Of a stretch of 64,000 bases of DNA, positions 47,098 to 61,140 are shown piece by piece. A program made the position numbers and the translations under genes. Each line of letters begins with the position of its first letter. Within the stretch, counting starts at the first letter, position 1. The DNA is from Globodera rostochiensis. Its lineage: Eukaryota > Nematoda > Chromadorea > Rhabditida > Heteroderidae. The stretch spans positions 3,982,745 through 4,046,744 of the forward strand of contig JAEVLN010000003.1 of the NCBI GenBank assembly GCA_018350325.1, in the 5' to 3' direction. The notes beneath the pieces are model-generated. The model did not search any database. It was not told where the DNA came from and saw nothing but the letters and a program-made list of their open reading frames with translations.

Positions 47098-50000
47098 TTA
47101 ATTTTCCAATTTTGCTTTAACGATCACTGATTCACGCAGCAGTTCATAGTCAGCCTCCGCTTCTTTGTCATGGTATGAGAACTGGGTTAAACAAAAAATA
47201 CTGTAGAAAGTACTGTAGAATACGATTAGAGAGACAACTCCCCTCTCCCCACCCGTCATCAAAAAGCGTCAATTTACACTATTCAAAATTTTTGGCAATG
47301 CAGAAATAAATATAAAGGATCCTGTCCGATTCCGGTGACAATTTTAGAGTATCTTTCTTTTACAAAATTAAAATATTCAAAAATATTCAAATTCGGATAA
47401 TAAAAAATGCCCTAACTCGCCCGTACACAAACACACTTACCTCGGCCGGCTGTGGATAGTGCACAATGCAAACGCTCACCGCCCAGGACGGCCGGGCGGG
47501 CAACCGCTGCCAAAGCTCTTCGGCGATGAATGGCATTATGGGTGCCAACAAACGCAGGGTGCAGTCCACCGCCAAATGGAGCACGTGCCGTGCCGCGTCG
47601 GCCTTGGCAAAAATGGATATTTTTTTGGACATTAATCAATGGGAAAAATTAAGAATTTCCTGAAAAAAACTACATTCGCCGCCGTTGTTGTTGAATCGGT
47701 GCCGTCCCCGCCCTTTTGGTGCAGTTGGTTTTGCGTGCCGACGACGAAAAGACCCTTCACCGACTCCAAATAAATATCGCAAAATTCGTGAATCCAAAAG
47801 TGATGGATGGCGCTGGTCAACTGCCGGAAGTTGTACGCGCAGAAGCCGGCGTCACATTCGGCAACACAATGAGACAGTCGGGACAGAATCCAACGGTCCG
47901 CCAGACTCAGTGCCATCCCATCGAATAGCCGATTAAGCTGAAATGGGGCAACATTTTCTTTTTTGGCGAACCCCGGGGTTTTCTAAACGGGCCCAGCCAA
48001 GCAAGCCCTGGTTAGACTGAAAATCCCGTGTACACACAGTCAAGCCCAATTTGTTCTTCAATTCAAAGCTCTACAATAAATTAGTTGTCGTTTTTTTACC
48101 TCAAATATATCTCTTGGGCAAAACTCGGTGCCGAGACGGCTCAGTACAAAGCGGGTGCCCTGCCACAGTTTGTTGCAGAAGAAGCGATAGCCCTGCACAC
48201 GGAGCACGTCCAAATTGATGTCTCGGCCCTGACTGAGAGAAAGAACAAGGGGAATTTTAACTACAATAAGCTTGGACTGAGATCGATCCGAGATCGACCA
48301 GTTCTGAAGCACTCTGACTTCATTCTTAGACAAAATTTAATAAAAAAAATTAGCATTTTAAAATAAAATCCCCCCCCCCTCTCCCCGATTCTTTCTTTAT
48401 CTCTCTACATAAGATGGAAATGTGCCATTGCATTACGTAGTGTATGCCATCAAGGCAAAGCGCAGCGCGTCCGTGCCACACTCCGGAATGCCTTGGGGGT
48501 AGTCCCGTGCCTGGCCCTGTTTTGCCGTCTCAAATTCCCTGAAGCAAAAAATGACGGTGGCGCTAAGGCTAAGCACAGTTTATAAATACAAAAAGCATTT
48601 TTACGGCTTTTTAAATGTTAATTTTCAATTTATTTATTTTTCTCCGTTTACTTTGGGTCCAAATTTCCGTCTTCCAACTTTTTGTTCAACTGCTCGAGCG
48701 TAATACCGTGGATCACATCCAGCGGATCGATGACATTGCCCAACGATTTGCTCATTTTGCGCCCGTGCGCATCCCGAACCATGGCGTGAAGGAAAACCTG
48801 CCCGATTTTGGCATATTTTTTATAAACCGGAAAAAAGTCATAACGAATAATTTACACCTCACGGAACGGCAGCTGACCGTCGCACAGTTCCTGCGACATG
48901 AACACCATGCGGGCCACCCAAAAGAACAGAATGTCGTGCCCCGTCTCCAACAAATTGCCAGGGAAAAAGTTGCGCATGTCCCCAGTCTTCTCGGGCCATC
49001 CCATCACACTGAACGGCCACATACCGGCGGAAAACCAGGTGTCCAACACGTCGTCGTCTAAAAAAACACACAAAAAAATTTAGACGGGATTATATTTTCA
49101 GTTTTTACTATAAAAAAGGTTTTAATTAACATAATTTTCCCCCCGTGGCATGCCCACCCCTCTTCAGCGTGATGGCTTCTTCTGGAACTTTGAACCGTTT
49201 GGCCGCCTTTGCCCTGGCCTCCGCTTCCGTTCGTCCGGAAACCCAATAAAATTCGTCGTCGTTTCCGTCGTCATTTTGGTCGGGTTTTACGTCCGATTGC
49301 GACGGCGGCTGATGGTCGCCGGTGACGGTGACAAAATATGCAGGGATTTGGTGACCCCACCAAAGTTGACGAGAAATGCACCAATCCCTTGAAAAAAAAC
49401 AATGATTTTAGACCAAACATTTTGCATACCGGAGATCGTTCATCCAGACATTCCACGTGTTCACGTGGTTCTCCGGGATGAGCCGTAATTGTCCATTGGC
49501 CACCGCCTCTTTGGCCCGTTGGGCCATTTGTGAGGTGCGCACGTACCATTGCGATTTGATAATGGGCTCAATGATGTCCTTGGAACGGCTAAAAAAAATT
49601 CAAAAAATCAAATTTTGTTTTATACGACTCTCTCTTTATGATGCCCGCCTCCATTTCACCACCTGCAAATGCGCAATTGCATCGGGTTGTCCTTGGTGTC
49701 CCGGTACAGCCCCAACTCCTCCAACCGCTGCCGAACCGCCCGTCGCGCGTCAAACCGGCGCATGCCCGCAAATGGGGGCCCGCAGCAGGGCAAACAGCAA
49801 CCGTCATCCGAGAAGATGTTCAGCAACGGAAGGCCATGCCGTTGGCCAATTTCGTAGTCCGTCTGGTCGTGAGCCGGCGTGATCTTCACCGCGCCGGTGC
49901 CGAACTCGGGCAGCACCGCTGCATCAGCAACAATTGGCAGCCGACGAGCGGGGAAAAACGGGTGCCGACAATGCTGAAGCACAAATTTGAGTCAGAATTA

Positions 50001-52414
50001 TGCCAAAAAACAATGTCATCAACTGGTTCTATTCTAAAGAATTAACGAATGACTTCTTATACAAAATAATCAGTTTTGAGTATATCCAGATGGCCCAAAA
50101 GACATGCTTCCCCCCTCCTCCTCCTCCTCCCCTAAAAAAGACCGGAAAATTTCAAAAAAAAAAGCATATTTTTGGCCAAATTTCTTAAAACGGCATAAAA
50201 TTAGGGAAATTTTTTTCAGATGCCATTAAAAATAAATGTTTAACGTGGGAAAAGACCTTGCCGATCAGATGTTTGTACCGCGTGTCCTCCGGGTGCACAG
50301 CGATGGCCATGTCGCCGAGCATCGTCTCCAGCCGAGTGGTGGCCACGACAATCTCCCGACGACAGCAGCCATCCGCAGCAGTAGCAGAACCATTGGTGGA
50401 AGAGCCAAATGCTTTCTCCTCCTCCTCCTCCTCCTCCAGGGGGTAGGCAAACAGCACCAGCACGCCCACCTCAACCTTTTCGGCGTGGCCCGGTACGGTC
50501 AGCAGAGTGCGTCCGGCAATCTCATGCTTTTCCACCTTAAATTTGGAAAAAAAGTAGGGGTTAATGGGAAAGCGTCTAGCAAAAAGGCAAATGCCAAAGG
50601 GCCTCGGAAGGGATTTTTTTTCTAATTTTTATTAGAATTTCATTTTTCGAAATTCGAGATAATCCGGACGGATTGGAAATTTGGACGGATTCATACAATA
50701 AAATTGGTATAAATTCAAAAAAAACGGTCACTTCAATTTCCGAAATGGCGGAACTCAGCGCACACGACCAACTGACAAGCCGTTTGCTCCGGTAAATGAC
50801 GCCTTTGTCGTGCATACGAACAAACGCTTCGGTGACAGCGCGCATAATTTTCTAAAATTGTTTTTTCTTTTCTTTATTAAATAAAATATATTTAAATTTA
50901 AAATAAACGAATTTCACTGACCGGGTCCATCATAAACACCGCACGGTCCCAGTCCACACCGGCGCCCATCTTTTTCAATTGGTCGTAAATAATGTGCCCT
51001 TTTCTAAAGAAAATAAAAAACATTTTTTTGGGAACAATTTGCTGATTAGTCACCAAACGCGCTTTCAGGATGCTTTGAAAATGAAATCTTAACGCTTTTT
51101 GTAAGCGAATTGGCCAAAATTTGGACAAATTTCCAATTCTCTTTGATTCGGGTTAGCCCGTTAAGCCTCCCTAGTTTAAAAACTATTTTTTTACAGAAAA
51201 TTGCACCCAAGTATTTGAAAAACTAATTTATTTTTACCCAATCTTTTTACTATGAGAAATTTTGTTACTTCCTACAGGAACGAGTTGGAGCTGTTCCCCT
51301 GCCCATCGCATTTTGTTCGAGCTAACCCTCCACTCACTCGTTCTTCCAATTCCACACCTCCTTCACAAAGTCGGCACGGCCCAGGTCGTGCCGAGTGAGG
51401 CCCCGTTCACGCTTCAGCTTCTTCTCCACCACCACTTGGGTGGCGATGCCGGCGTGGTCACAGCCGGGCACAAACAGAACCGTCCGATTCAACATTCGAT
51501 GCCTAAAAAACAAAACAAATAAATTTGGTGTCAACAAAATATGCATTTGTTTTTGGATACCAGCGGACATTCCACCCCCAAAAAAACACGAAAGATAAAT
51601 AAAAAATAGAATTCCCCCCCCCAAATAGAGCGAGACAAACCCTAGCAAAAAAATTGTGTTAAATCATTCGTCTTTAAATTTCGAATGCTTCCCAACCAAC
51701 CAACCATCGGGCGATAGTGTCCTCAACCGCAGTGGACAGTGCATGGCCCAGATGCAAAGTGCCGGTCACATTTGGAGGCGGAATTACAATGACGAATTTG
51801 CCCGATGGGTTGGACTTGCTAAAATTTTTGTTTAATGCTTTAAATTTTGTGTAACGCAACATTTGATTACAAACTTGCAATCCCTTTGGCCGTATTCGGG
51901 TCGGAAGAAGCCCTGGCGCTCCCACCACTCGTACCAAGCAGCCTCCACGTAACGAGGCGAATAGGCAGCTGGCATGTCGCCGGACACGTCTAAAAACATT
52001 TAATTCTGCACTAATTATGTGGGATGGTGATTCCTTAAATGCATAAAATAGAATTTCTTTTTGCGTCGGCCACCTCAACCCTAAAACAAAAAATTCGACA
52101 AAAATAATTCTATTCGGTCAACCCCCACCCTCTGTCCATTCGACCGTGATTTTCTTAGACAATGTGCCTGGTTATAAGTACACACCCTTTTTCTCGCCCG
52201 CTTTGGTTTGCCAATGGTACATGACGTTTGCTGTTGCTGTTCCCTTCCCTTTGGCCTTTTTGTTGTCCTCCGACTTCAACAAGTTGGCGGTCTTTTGTGC
52301 CTCCGCCTTTCGCTGCTTTTCCGCAAATTTTGCCAACTTTTCCGCCTTGGCGCGCTCCTTGGCCAACTCGCGCTCCGTTTTCGGCTTTGCGCCGGCAGTC
52401 TCCGACGACGACAT
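47098..52414 (-). CDS. valine--tRNA ligase, cytosolic type, short C-terminus
   Basis: Class I synthetase that charges tRNA-Val and edits mischarged threonine. The ATG at 52414 opens a Lys/Ala/Glu-rich leader. Exon 1 (52414-52186) joins in phase to 51989-51875 ([19 protein letters not shown]), then 51818-51705 with [16 protein letters not shown] (HIGH motif). Then follow [17 protein letters not shown], the editing-domain exons with [16 protein letters not shown] and [18 protein letters not shown], then [51 protein letters not shown] (KMSKS), and the anticodon-binding helices ([24 protein letters not shown]). The last exon reads [15 protein letters not shown] and stops at 47098. Family members normally continue well over 100 residues, including a coiled-coil arm; I found no exon for it. 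A Glu run ([11 protein letters not shown]) and a Thr/Ala/Asp insert sit in the editing region. Confidence 0.93.
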
Positions 52415-52751
52415 CAAAAATTACCAAAAACTATCAAAAATGGTTAAATTGAAAAGTTAGTTAGGGTCAAGCCTCGGTAGAGGTGAATTTTTACCCGACT
52501 CGGGTACCCGCGCACACCCTATTCTAAACTTTGTGCAAAAAATAGGAAAATATTTCTTTGTTCGATATGCGACCAACTCGATTTATGCTGGTTGGTACAG
52601 TGACAGAACGCCAAAGCTAGCTTTTTGTTGTCAATTTTCCCAAAACACCACAAAAAGTCCACAAGAATCTCAAAATCCCCATTTGGCACTTCTTGGCTCC
52701 TTTTTGCCTTTTTTGGCATTTCCTCTCATTCCAGAACTGAACGCCAAAAAA
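52415..52751. promoter_or_regulatory. 337-bp divergent promoter region between ValRS and NOMO
   Basis: The two start codons (52414 minus, 52752 plus) face away from each other, so both promoters and 5' leaders must share this interval unless a leader is spliced in from elsewhere. The sequence has no obvious TATA box. A CTCGGGTACCCGCG palindromic patch lies near 52498-52512. Position is the only firm evidence. Confidence 0.5.
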
Positions 52752-55700
52752 ATGTGGAAGGAGCTGTTTTTTTATGCGTCCTTTCTAATTACATTGTTCG
52801 CGTTGGAAACTTCCGCCAAAGTTGTGAGCTGCGAAGGCTTTGTGAAGTCACAAATTGCCGACATTGACCTCTCCAAAGTGCAGGTTACCAATTTGTTTAC
52901 ATTGAGGCATAATTAATGACCTGCTTTTTCCTGGAGGCGGATCCCGAAGACCGCAAAATCCTTAAAAACTTCGGTTGGGGAATCTAGCCCGCGCAAAATT
53001 TATGTTTTTTTGCCAAGAATTTGTTTTGAAATTTGCCTTAGATTTTTGTTTTTTCCTCCGCAATACAATTAATTGATTTGTAAGTCTGGCTACAAAAGAC
53101 TCCGAAGATTAGACACTTTTAATTTTATTTTCTCATTGCTAATTAATATTTTTTTTCTTTAAATGAATTTAAAAATTTAGGCCAAACTCTTCACCAGCCA
53201 TGGCAATTTGAAGTATGAGACGGAATGCAATGCGCAGAACGGCCATTTTCTAATCCCAATTTATAATAAGGGCAAATTCGTGGTCAAAGTGTCCGGGCCG
53301 AACGGATGGATTTTTGGTTAGTGCCAACATTTTTCAATTTTATAAAATGTATTGTATTTTTCCGTTGTTTGAAATTAAAAACGCTTTTAATAATTTCTTT
53401 TTTTCTTACATCACAAACATTAATCGTTGCTTTTTATAACAAAATTCTCTGAAATTTTATTTTTTGAAGAAATAGTGTGCTAAAAAGAGAGAGTCAGGCG
53501 GCAAGAGTAATTTGGACATGAACGCACCCCATCTAAAAATTGTTTGCGATCTGAACTTTATAAAAGTGTCCAATTTTCACAGATCCGGAAAGCCGGGAGG
53601 TGGAAATTGCGGACGACGGCACCGGCTGTGCCGACGACATAATCATCGATTTGGTCGGCTTCCAAATTGTTGGCGATGTGTTGAATGAGGGCGGCAAGAA
53701 ACAGACGTTGGGGCTGTACACGGAGGACGGAGGCACTTTGGTCGCCAAGACGGAGACGGACGGGCGCGGACAGTACAAATTTGGCGCAAAACCAGGTGTT
53801 TTTTATCAGAAAATTTCCACCCCGTCGGGGGGGGGGGTTTAAATGTAATATCCCCTCAGGCGTTTTAATTTAATATCCCCTCAGGCGTTTTAATTTAATA
53901 TCCCCTCAGGCGTTTACGTGATTTCGACGATGGCCGACGCGGACCAGTGCGTCGCTCGGGGCACTGTTTCGGTGACGGTTACCGACGGGCCGGTGCAAGT
54001 GCGGCCGGACATCACAATGGCCGGGCACAATGTGAAAGTGACAGTGGTGGACGAGCGGGGCAACAAACTGACAATGCCCGCGGGGGAAAACGACGCCGGC
54101 AGGGATGCGAAAGAGGCGGGGGTGATTGTTGTTGAACTGCAGTCGGACAGTCAAATTGATGTGAGAAATTAGAATGACATTGCTTTAGTCGTTCTTTTTA
54201 CTTAAATGCCAAAAATTTGTATTTTTTAATAATCAACATTCGAACTTTAATTTTAAGCCAATAATCGGATTTTAAATTGTCTTAAATTGGGTGCTAAGAA
54301 TTGGATTAAATAAAAATTTTGAAAAAATGGATTTAAATAGCTTAAAGGTGCAGAACAACTTTTAATAATTTAAACGCTTTTTGTTGTGCAGTTCCAACAT
54401 TTGCCGGTCAATGCGCAAAAGCCGCGCGCGAGTCGACGCGGGCCTAACGCCAAAGCGGACGGCGGCGGCGTCGCCGTTGGCGACGACAGCGGATGGACGT
54501 ACGCGTTGGAGACGCGCACGGGCATCGCTCTGTTCGCCTGTCTGCCCTCTGGCCGCTACACATTCTCTGCGCTGCTCCGTCGACAGCCGCGCGACGCCAG
54601 ACGACAAATGGAAGTACAATTTGAGCGCAAGACAATCCAATTGGACGCCAACGCTGTCGACGTGCGTTGTTTTGTTTGATTGTGCGGGGTTTAAAACGAA
54701 GAATGGGGCAAAAATTTCGTGATTTGGGCGACCGGGTCCTATCATTCAATTCAGTCTCAGTGTTTGGGTCCAACTTTTTCTTAATTACATCTTGAAATCC
54801 TTGTTTAGGTGACCCTTTCCGTGTCCAGTTTTCGCCTGGTCGGCCGCGTTTTGGACCCTTTGAACCGGCCGATGGTTGGCGAAGTGTCCATTTCGTTGGA
54901 CGGCGTCCCGCGGGTTACCACAACGAAAGCATCTGACGTGGGCGAAGAGGGAACAACGGCTGCTGACATTGGCACATTTGAGCTGGTCGGAGTCACCGGG
55001 GGAAAGCATCGCATTGGCGGCACCAGGAAACATTACGAATTTGGCCAAATTGAAATTGATTTGTCGTCCACAAAGTTTGATGAGTCAATCGAACTGCGCG
55101 CAGAAAAGTGTGTGTTTTTTCGTTGGGGGAGGTTGTTTTTACGACACAAAAGTTGATTTTTTATTGTCATGAGTCCCAATCTGCTCTGATCACTTGAACG
55201 GACCGGGAGTGTCAATTAATCGACCATTTTAACCTTTTAACGAATAAATTTGTTTTTTTCCGAAGGATTTCCCCGCGAGCGTAGCATTTATTTTTACAAT
55301 TTTTTAGAGTTGCTTTTTGTGGAACAATTTCTGCCGTGGCAGCTGGCGGCGGCGAAATGTTGTCAATTGATGTCAAACCGTTGTTAGACGACGACGCCAA
55401 CAACAACAACAACGATGGACGTCGCCGACGTCTGACACAAAATATTAAAACGGATGGAAATGGCCATTTTTGCGGAATGTTCAGTCCGGCCAAATACACT
55501 GCTCGAGTCCGTTGTTGCTTTGGCGTAAAATTCACACAATTTGAGAATTTTAGTCGTACAGCATCAAATTCCCCACTCTTTTTGATTTTCAACAAATTCC
55601 AATTCCATTTACAGGTCGTCTCCTCTGTGGCGTACACGCCTCAACAACTTTTGGTGGACCTCACGGAAAAGCCATTAATTGGTGTAAAATTCACACAATT

Positions 55701-58700
55701 TTTGGGTAAAATTGCTGGACACGTTGAATGCACGGGTAATTAGTTGCTAATTAATTCTTTGATGTAAAAATAAATTAAGGCAATTGTGATGGCATTTTTG
55801 TGGAATTGTGCCGTGACCGTTCAGTCATTGCCAGGGCAAACCTAACGGGCATTGATGGGGCGTTTGAATTTGCGCAAATTTCTCCGTCCGTTTACAATGG
55901 TCCAGCCCAAATTTTTACTTTTTTAATTACCAAAAAATTTGCGATTCGAAGAGAAAGTTAAAAAAATAAGAACAACAAGAAAAACGCCTAATTGAAAAAA
56001 AAACATTTTTTAAAAAATTCTACCGCCAAATTTCAAAATCTTAACTCTAAAATTGTTTTTAAATTACTTATTAACGGAAATTTAAATTGTTTTTTAATCA
56101 TTTAAGCTATAAATCACCGCATTTTCAGTTCGCGTTGTGAGCACAGAATACATTTGGTGGGATTTTAATGAAAAAGCGGTGGAATTGGTGGACGCCGACG
56201 TGGACGGACTTTGCTTCACTCAAAAAGGCTTTATACTGGTCATCCGAAGCACTCATCCGGCAAAAATGGTGGAATAATATTAGTCATTAAAACTACCGGG
56301 GTTGGAGCAAAAACGGCAAAAAGGTCCATGGCACTAATAAACAGCTAGAAAACTTTTTTTATAATTTTTAGAAATAACGTTTTTGCGAAAAACTTGTCCA
56401 AATGGACGGGAGTGGGGCAATTTTTTTGGAAATTTCTTTTTCTTTTGTCTGCAATTTCTTGATTTTGGAGGGGAGCGGTTGCTATTGGCATTTTTTGAAA
56501 TTCAAATTTGTAAAACAATTCCCCATTTTGTGTAAGGAGTATTCATCGGTCGCCCAAAAAAATGTGTCGTCGTCGTCCACCGCCAATTCGGGGACACGAA
56601 TTGCTGAGTTGGTTGCCGGTATCACCACACTGTTCTTCCCGTCGCCGACGGCGGAGGAGGGCAATCAACGCCGTCAATTTAAATTCGCGCTCGATTCGTG
56701 CCACGATTTTGAAATTGTTGTTGAGGACGACGCGACGCCGACGACGACAGATGGCCAAAAGGTGGACAAAAGCAACGAAACGATGATGTTCACTGTTCCT
56801 GGCACAAAAACCATCGAACTGATCGCCAAAGTGACGCTGGTCCCGATCAGAATTGCATTTGACGGCAAAGGAACCGACAATGCCAATGATGGGGAGGACA
56901 GCAACACGCACGTGGAGGTGACGCTCAGGTAGTACAATATATTACTCTATTGATTGTGTACATTCCCTCGGGGGTTTGAACATAAATTAGGGGTAATTTA
57001 CAATTTACTCAAAAAACGAATGTTTAGTGACAGTCTCTCATCAGAGGCAAAACATTTGGCCGTCAATGTTCAAAAGGACGACGCGGCCGATGGCACAAAA
57101 ACATTCGTTTTTCGATTGGATCAGCAAAAAGTTGGCACAGAATTTGTGGCCACCGCTCGTTCGCCACTGCACTTGTTCACTCCGGAGAGCATAACGTTCA
57201 AATTTGATGGTCCGTTTTTTTGTTTAAAAAGTTTTTGATTTCCACAATTTCAGGCAATTGTAGTGAGGAGGCGGAGCCAATTATTTTCCGGGCGCATTTG
57301 GCCAAATTCATTGAGGGCCAAGTGATCCCGGCCATTCCGGAAGTGTCTGTCACCGCAACGCCCCGGCGGCGGCGCTGCAGCGGCGATGACAAAGCGTCGA
57401 CGGGCGATGACAAAGCGTCGACGACGCCGGCGGAATTGCGCGTGCAAACGGACACCAGCGGAAAGTTTCGGTAGGCGAATAGACAAAAATAATGCCGGCA
57501 ATTTTAGCGAATTCAAAATTTATGCCCCCAAAGGATTGGCCCGGTGAGGGACGAGCAGGACTTTGCGGTTGCGTTGGCCAAAGACGGCTTTGAGTTCAAG
57601 CCGTACATTGCAGCCGATGGTGATGGTGCTCATCGTGGCAGCCCCTTCGTGTTCTCGGCCACCAAACTGTCCCAGCTGATCGTCCATTTCGTGGACAGTT
57701 GTGCTGCAAAGACGCCCTTGGCGGATGTGCTCGTCTCCGTCAGCTCGTCCGACGACTTCCGCTCCAACACGGTCACCGACCAGACGGGTACACTGAGCAT
57801 CGTCGGACTGGTTCGATTTCATTTTTGGAAGAAACAGAAAAATCATTTTTTGTGTTCGACCCCCCACACCCCCATTTTTTCTGCAGGCACCCGGGACTTA
57901 CTTCATCCGGCCCATTTTGAAGGAGTACAAATTCGAAACCAATTCCTTCTCCGTGCAAATTAAAGAGGGCAAAACGGAGATTGTTATGTTGGAGGCAAAA
58001 CGATACGCTTACAGGTGGGCGGGCGGTTCGGGCAATCGGAGTTTGTTTTTTTTTGTTGGTATTTTTAAATGTCCAGCGAGCGAGCGATGTGTGCTTTTCT
58101 TGTTTTATCTTTTTATGTTTGCAAGCATTGGGTTTTCCAAATTCAAAACGGATTAATCCAAATTTTTTGTATCTAGCGTTTTATTTAAAATGTTTGAGAC
58201 TGAAAATTTAGCGAGACTCTCGAGAATGCCCCCAGTTACCTAACCACCACTTTTTTTAAGCATTTTTGGTAAAGTGTCTACCATTGGCAGCAAATTGCTT
58301 CAGACCCCGATTTACGTTGAGGCGCTTTCCAACCAGTGTGAAAACCATCAGGTTATTGATAACAATAAATTTTAAGTATTTTTGTTGAATTTTTAAAGAC
58401 ACAATTTTTAATGAATAAATATTCTTTTCAAGGAAGAGGATGTGGTGGATTCGCGCACGAACCAGTTTCGCGTTCGAGGCCTCAAACCATCGTGTCAATA
58501 CAAAGTTTTTCTGAAAGTCGAGAACGGCGAGAGGATCAAAGCGTTTCCGCCACTCTTCGATGTTCAGGTGGGGGATGTTGTGCGATTTGGACATTCAATA
58601 GATCGATAGGGATTGGAAATTGGTAAGTTACGGTGTCAGCACTTCCGGAATATTCGAATTTTTCCTGTTGAAAATCACGGTTTCATCCATTCTGATTCCA

Positions 58701-59766
58701 AATTCTGCTCTTTACAGACTCGTTCCATAGGCTACCACGTTGCTTTTGATATGACCTCCGGTCTTTGATTTTTTTCAAGGAATAAATTACTTTATTCCAT
58801 ATTTTTAGCTTTTAAAAATTAAAACACATTAAGACGGGCACTGAGGACAAACGTGAAGTGAATTTTGTTGTATTACCCACTGAATTGCCGGAGGCGACTG
58901 TTGTCGGCGAATTGGAGCTGCCTTCAAATGCAAGCATTGCCGGCGGCAGTTTTCGAGTGCTTTTAAGTGAAAGTGCCACAGGGAAAACTTTGCAGGAGCA
59001 AATTGTGCACGGCACCGTCTTCATCTTTACGTTGCCGGCCTACAATAAGGTGGAAAAAACGCTGCAGGGGATAGTTTTTCGGGGGGTAGCAATTTCAAAA
59101 CGTGGACAAATTTTTGAATTTTTACTTTAAGAAAATAGCAAAAAAAAGGGCTGCAATTTCTTTTCAGCATTATTCTGTTGGCATTGATCGGAACGAGGCA
59201 AAAAGGTTGAAAATTGAGCCGTTGTCGGAGGAATTCTTCGCCAATTCTCCGTTTACCTTTGTCAGGTTGGGTTGCAAAATTTTTACTTTTCAATTATTTT
59301 GATGGAATTTGTTAAACAAAATGATCCAAAAACTGCAGGATTTTGCCCACTTTTTCATTTGAGAGGTGGTGGGCGCTGTAATTAAATATGATTTAAAATT
59401 CTTTTAAATAAAAATTGTTTCATTAATTTAATTTTCAGACTCATCTCCAAACCCCAACATCGGACCGTTGACGTCGAAGTGCACAATGCCAATTACATTG
59501 GACTTGCCCTGACCATTTTGATCACAATTGCGTTTTTGAACCAAACAAAGGTGGGCATTGGGAATTTTGCCTTTTCCCGGAGTTTTAAATGCTTTGAAAT
59601 GCCGTCGATTCTCTTTCTTTTACTATCGCAGACAAAAATGCTCGTCGACTTTTTGATGGGAAAGGCGCGAAGAATTGTCCAATCGAAGAGCAAACAAAAT
59701 ACTCAAATTGGACACGCCGGACAGACAGCTGAATTGGAGAGGAGGAGAAAGGCTAAAAAACAATAA
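52752..59766 (+). CDS. NOMO family ER membrane protein (nodal modulator; C. elegans NRA-4)
   Basis: NOMO is a large ER glycoprotein of stacked Ig-like beta domains. It acts with nicalin and TMEM147 at the Sec61 translocon; in C. elegans NRA-4 affects acetylcholine-receptor assembly. The ATG at 52752 starts a signal peptide (LFFYASFLITLFALETSA) followed by VVSCEGFVKSQIADIDLSKVQ. Exon 1 is 52752-52883 and exon 2 starts at 53181 (AKLFTSHGNLKYETECNAQNG), which matches the family's first domain. Further family blocks: LVGFQIVGDVL, SSFRLVGRVLDPLNRPM with GTFELVGVTGGKHRIG, FVDSCAAKTPLADVLVSVS, GTYFIRPILKEYKFE, and near the C-terminus HRTVDVEVHNANYIGLALT then ILITIAFLNQTK (membrane helix) and a short basic cytosolic tail ending RRRKAKKQ at 59766. 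Intron boundaries between 55.2 and 56.6 kb were not all resolved. Confidence 0.9.
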
Positions 59767-60462
59767 ACGAACGAACGGACGGACGGATAAAATTGATTTG
59801 ATTGATATTTTGTTTTGTTATTTCTTTTAAATAGAACAGGAAAGGAAACATTTTGTTTGTTTTTTGAGTCGTTAAAAAAGTTTTGATGAAAAATTAGCCA
59901 TATCTAATTTTATCAAGTTGTAAGCATGATTAAATGGCTCAACTTTTTAGAACAATAAATTCCATCCCTTAAATCGAGAAAAATGCAAAACATTTCTTAA
60001 GGAAAAAACGGCGCAATTATGGCGATTAGTGTCTAACAGCTGTTCTTTTCCTCTTTATGTGCCGTTTTTGAACGGAATTCCCGCAAAAATCTGCGAAAGA
60101 TCCGTCCCGCATTAAACTCTAAGATTTCGGTAAAGAATTCAGTCGCTCGCTCAAATGGGTTTTACCACTACGGCCACTCCTTAAATTTGAATAAAAAAAA
60201 AGAAATTTTGCAAAATGGAATTGTTTCAGTTGCCTTTTGGGGTCGTAGGATTCGAATCTGACCTTTATTTTACCAATTCCGAACTAGTTCGGGGCTCGGA
60301 ACCGAACGTTTTAGCAAACTAGATTTTAACAAAAATAGGGGGGGGGGCAGAGACCAGCTGCAGCTTCGTATTACCGATTGATACAAATACATAGAAATTC
60401 TTCTAATACTTTTGCTTGCTTTCAGGTTCCGCTAAAATATTTATTTTTTTTTTGCCAATCCG
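59767..60462. other. intergenic region between NOMO and ROMO1
   Basis: AT-rich sequence with no exon. A GGGGTCGTAGGATTCGAATC to TTCGGGGCTCGGAACCGAAC segment at about 60240-60312 resembles one terminal repeat of the element at 33850-34331, so it is probably a solitary end or decayed copy. The ROMO1 promoter should lie in the last part, but no element was recognised. Confidence 0.5.
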
Positions 60463-61140
60463 ATGCCCGCCGTCCCTCCCGGCTACCAAGTAGTTCAACA
60501 AGGCCGCAAAGGGCCTTCCTGTTTTGACAAGCTGAAGCTCGGCTTTGTCATGGGCTGTGTGATTGGCGGTTCCACCGGCGTCCTCCTCGGCTCTTTCACA
60601 TCTCTGAGGTTTTTATGGATTATCAATGCGCGGTTACCGGTTGGACGGGACCGCTCACAAAAAATAATAATTTTGTATCATTTTTTGTCAAATCATTAAA
60701 AATCCAGAAGTATTTCAGCAGTGCAGCCAGTGCTTTCATTCGACAGATTAAAATCTGAGCGCTTTAGCTTTTTTTTGTGAGGCCATGGCTAAAGTTTGAA
60801 AATGCGTAACTTTTTTTTGTGGGTTTTGATTTTGTAAATTGGTTAATTTTTGGAAATTTGTGATTTCCTGGACTCCCAAGAAAAATGTTTGCTCAAAATT
60901 ATCTTTTTTTTTTGTTTTTCAAATAATTTTACTCAGAAACATTCTTATTTTCTTTTTTTGTTTTGGATGTTAATTTGTCAAACGGAAAAAAGTTTGGAGA
61001 TTCGTAACACTTTTTTTTTTCAAATTTTTAGGATGGGTCTGCGCGGTCGCGAGCTTTTCCGGCAAATTGGCAAAGTGGCGGCGCAAATGGGCGGATCGTT
61101 CGGCGTTTTTATGACAGTCGCGCAGGGAATTCGATGTTGA
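60463..61140 (+). CDS. reactive oxygen species modulator 1 (ROMO1)
   Basis: ROMO1 is a small mitochondrial inner-membrane protein linked to redox balance, cristae structure and TIM23 function. Two exons, 60463-60608 and 61032-61140, join in phase 2 to give 84 residues, about the family's usual length of 79. The first exon has SCFDKLKLGFVMGCVIGGSTG and the second GLRGRELFRQIGKVAAQMGG and ends VAQGIRC; the family ends the same way (GMGIRC). Two Gly-rich helices flank the conserved RGREL loop. The N-terminus is a few residues longer than in vertebrates. RPB10 follows 261 bp downstream on the same strand. Confidence 0.95.

Noticed and set aside
52040..52080. Possible small ValRS exon ([13 protein letters not shown])
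   Set aside because: Joining exon 1 directly to 51989 gives the conserved GEKKDVSG junction in phase, so no extra exon is needed.
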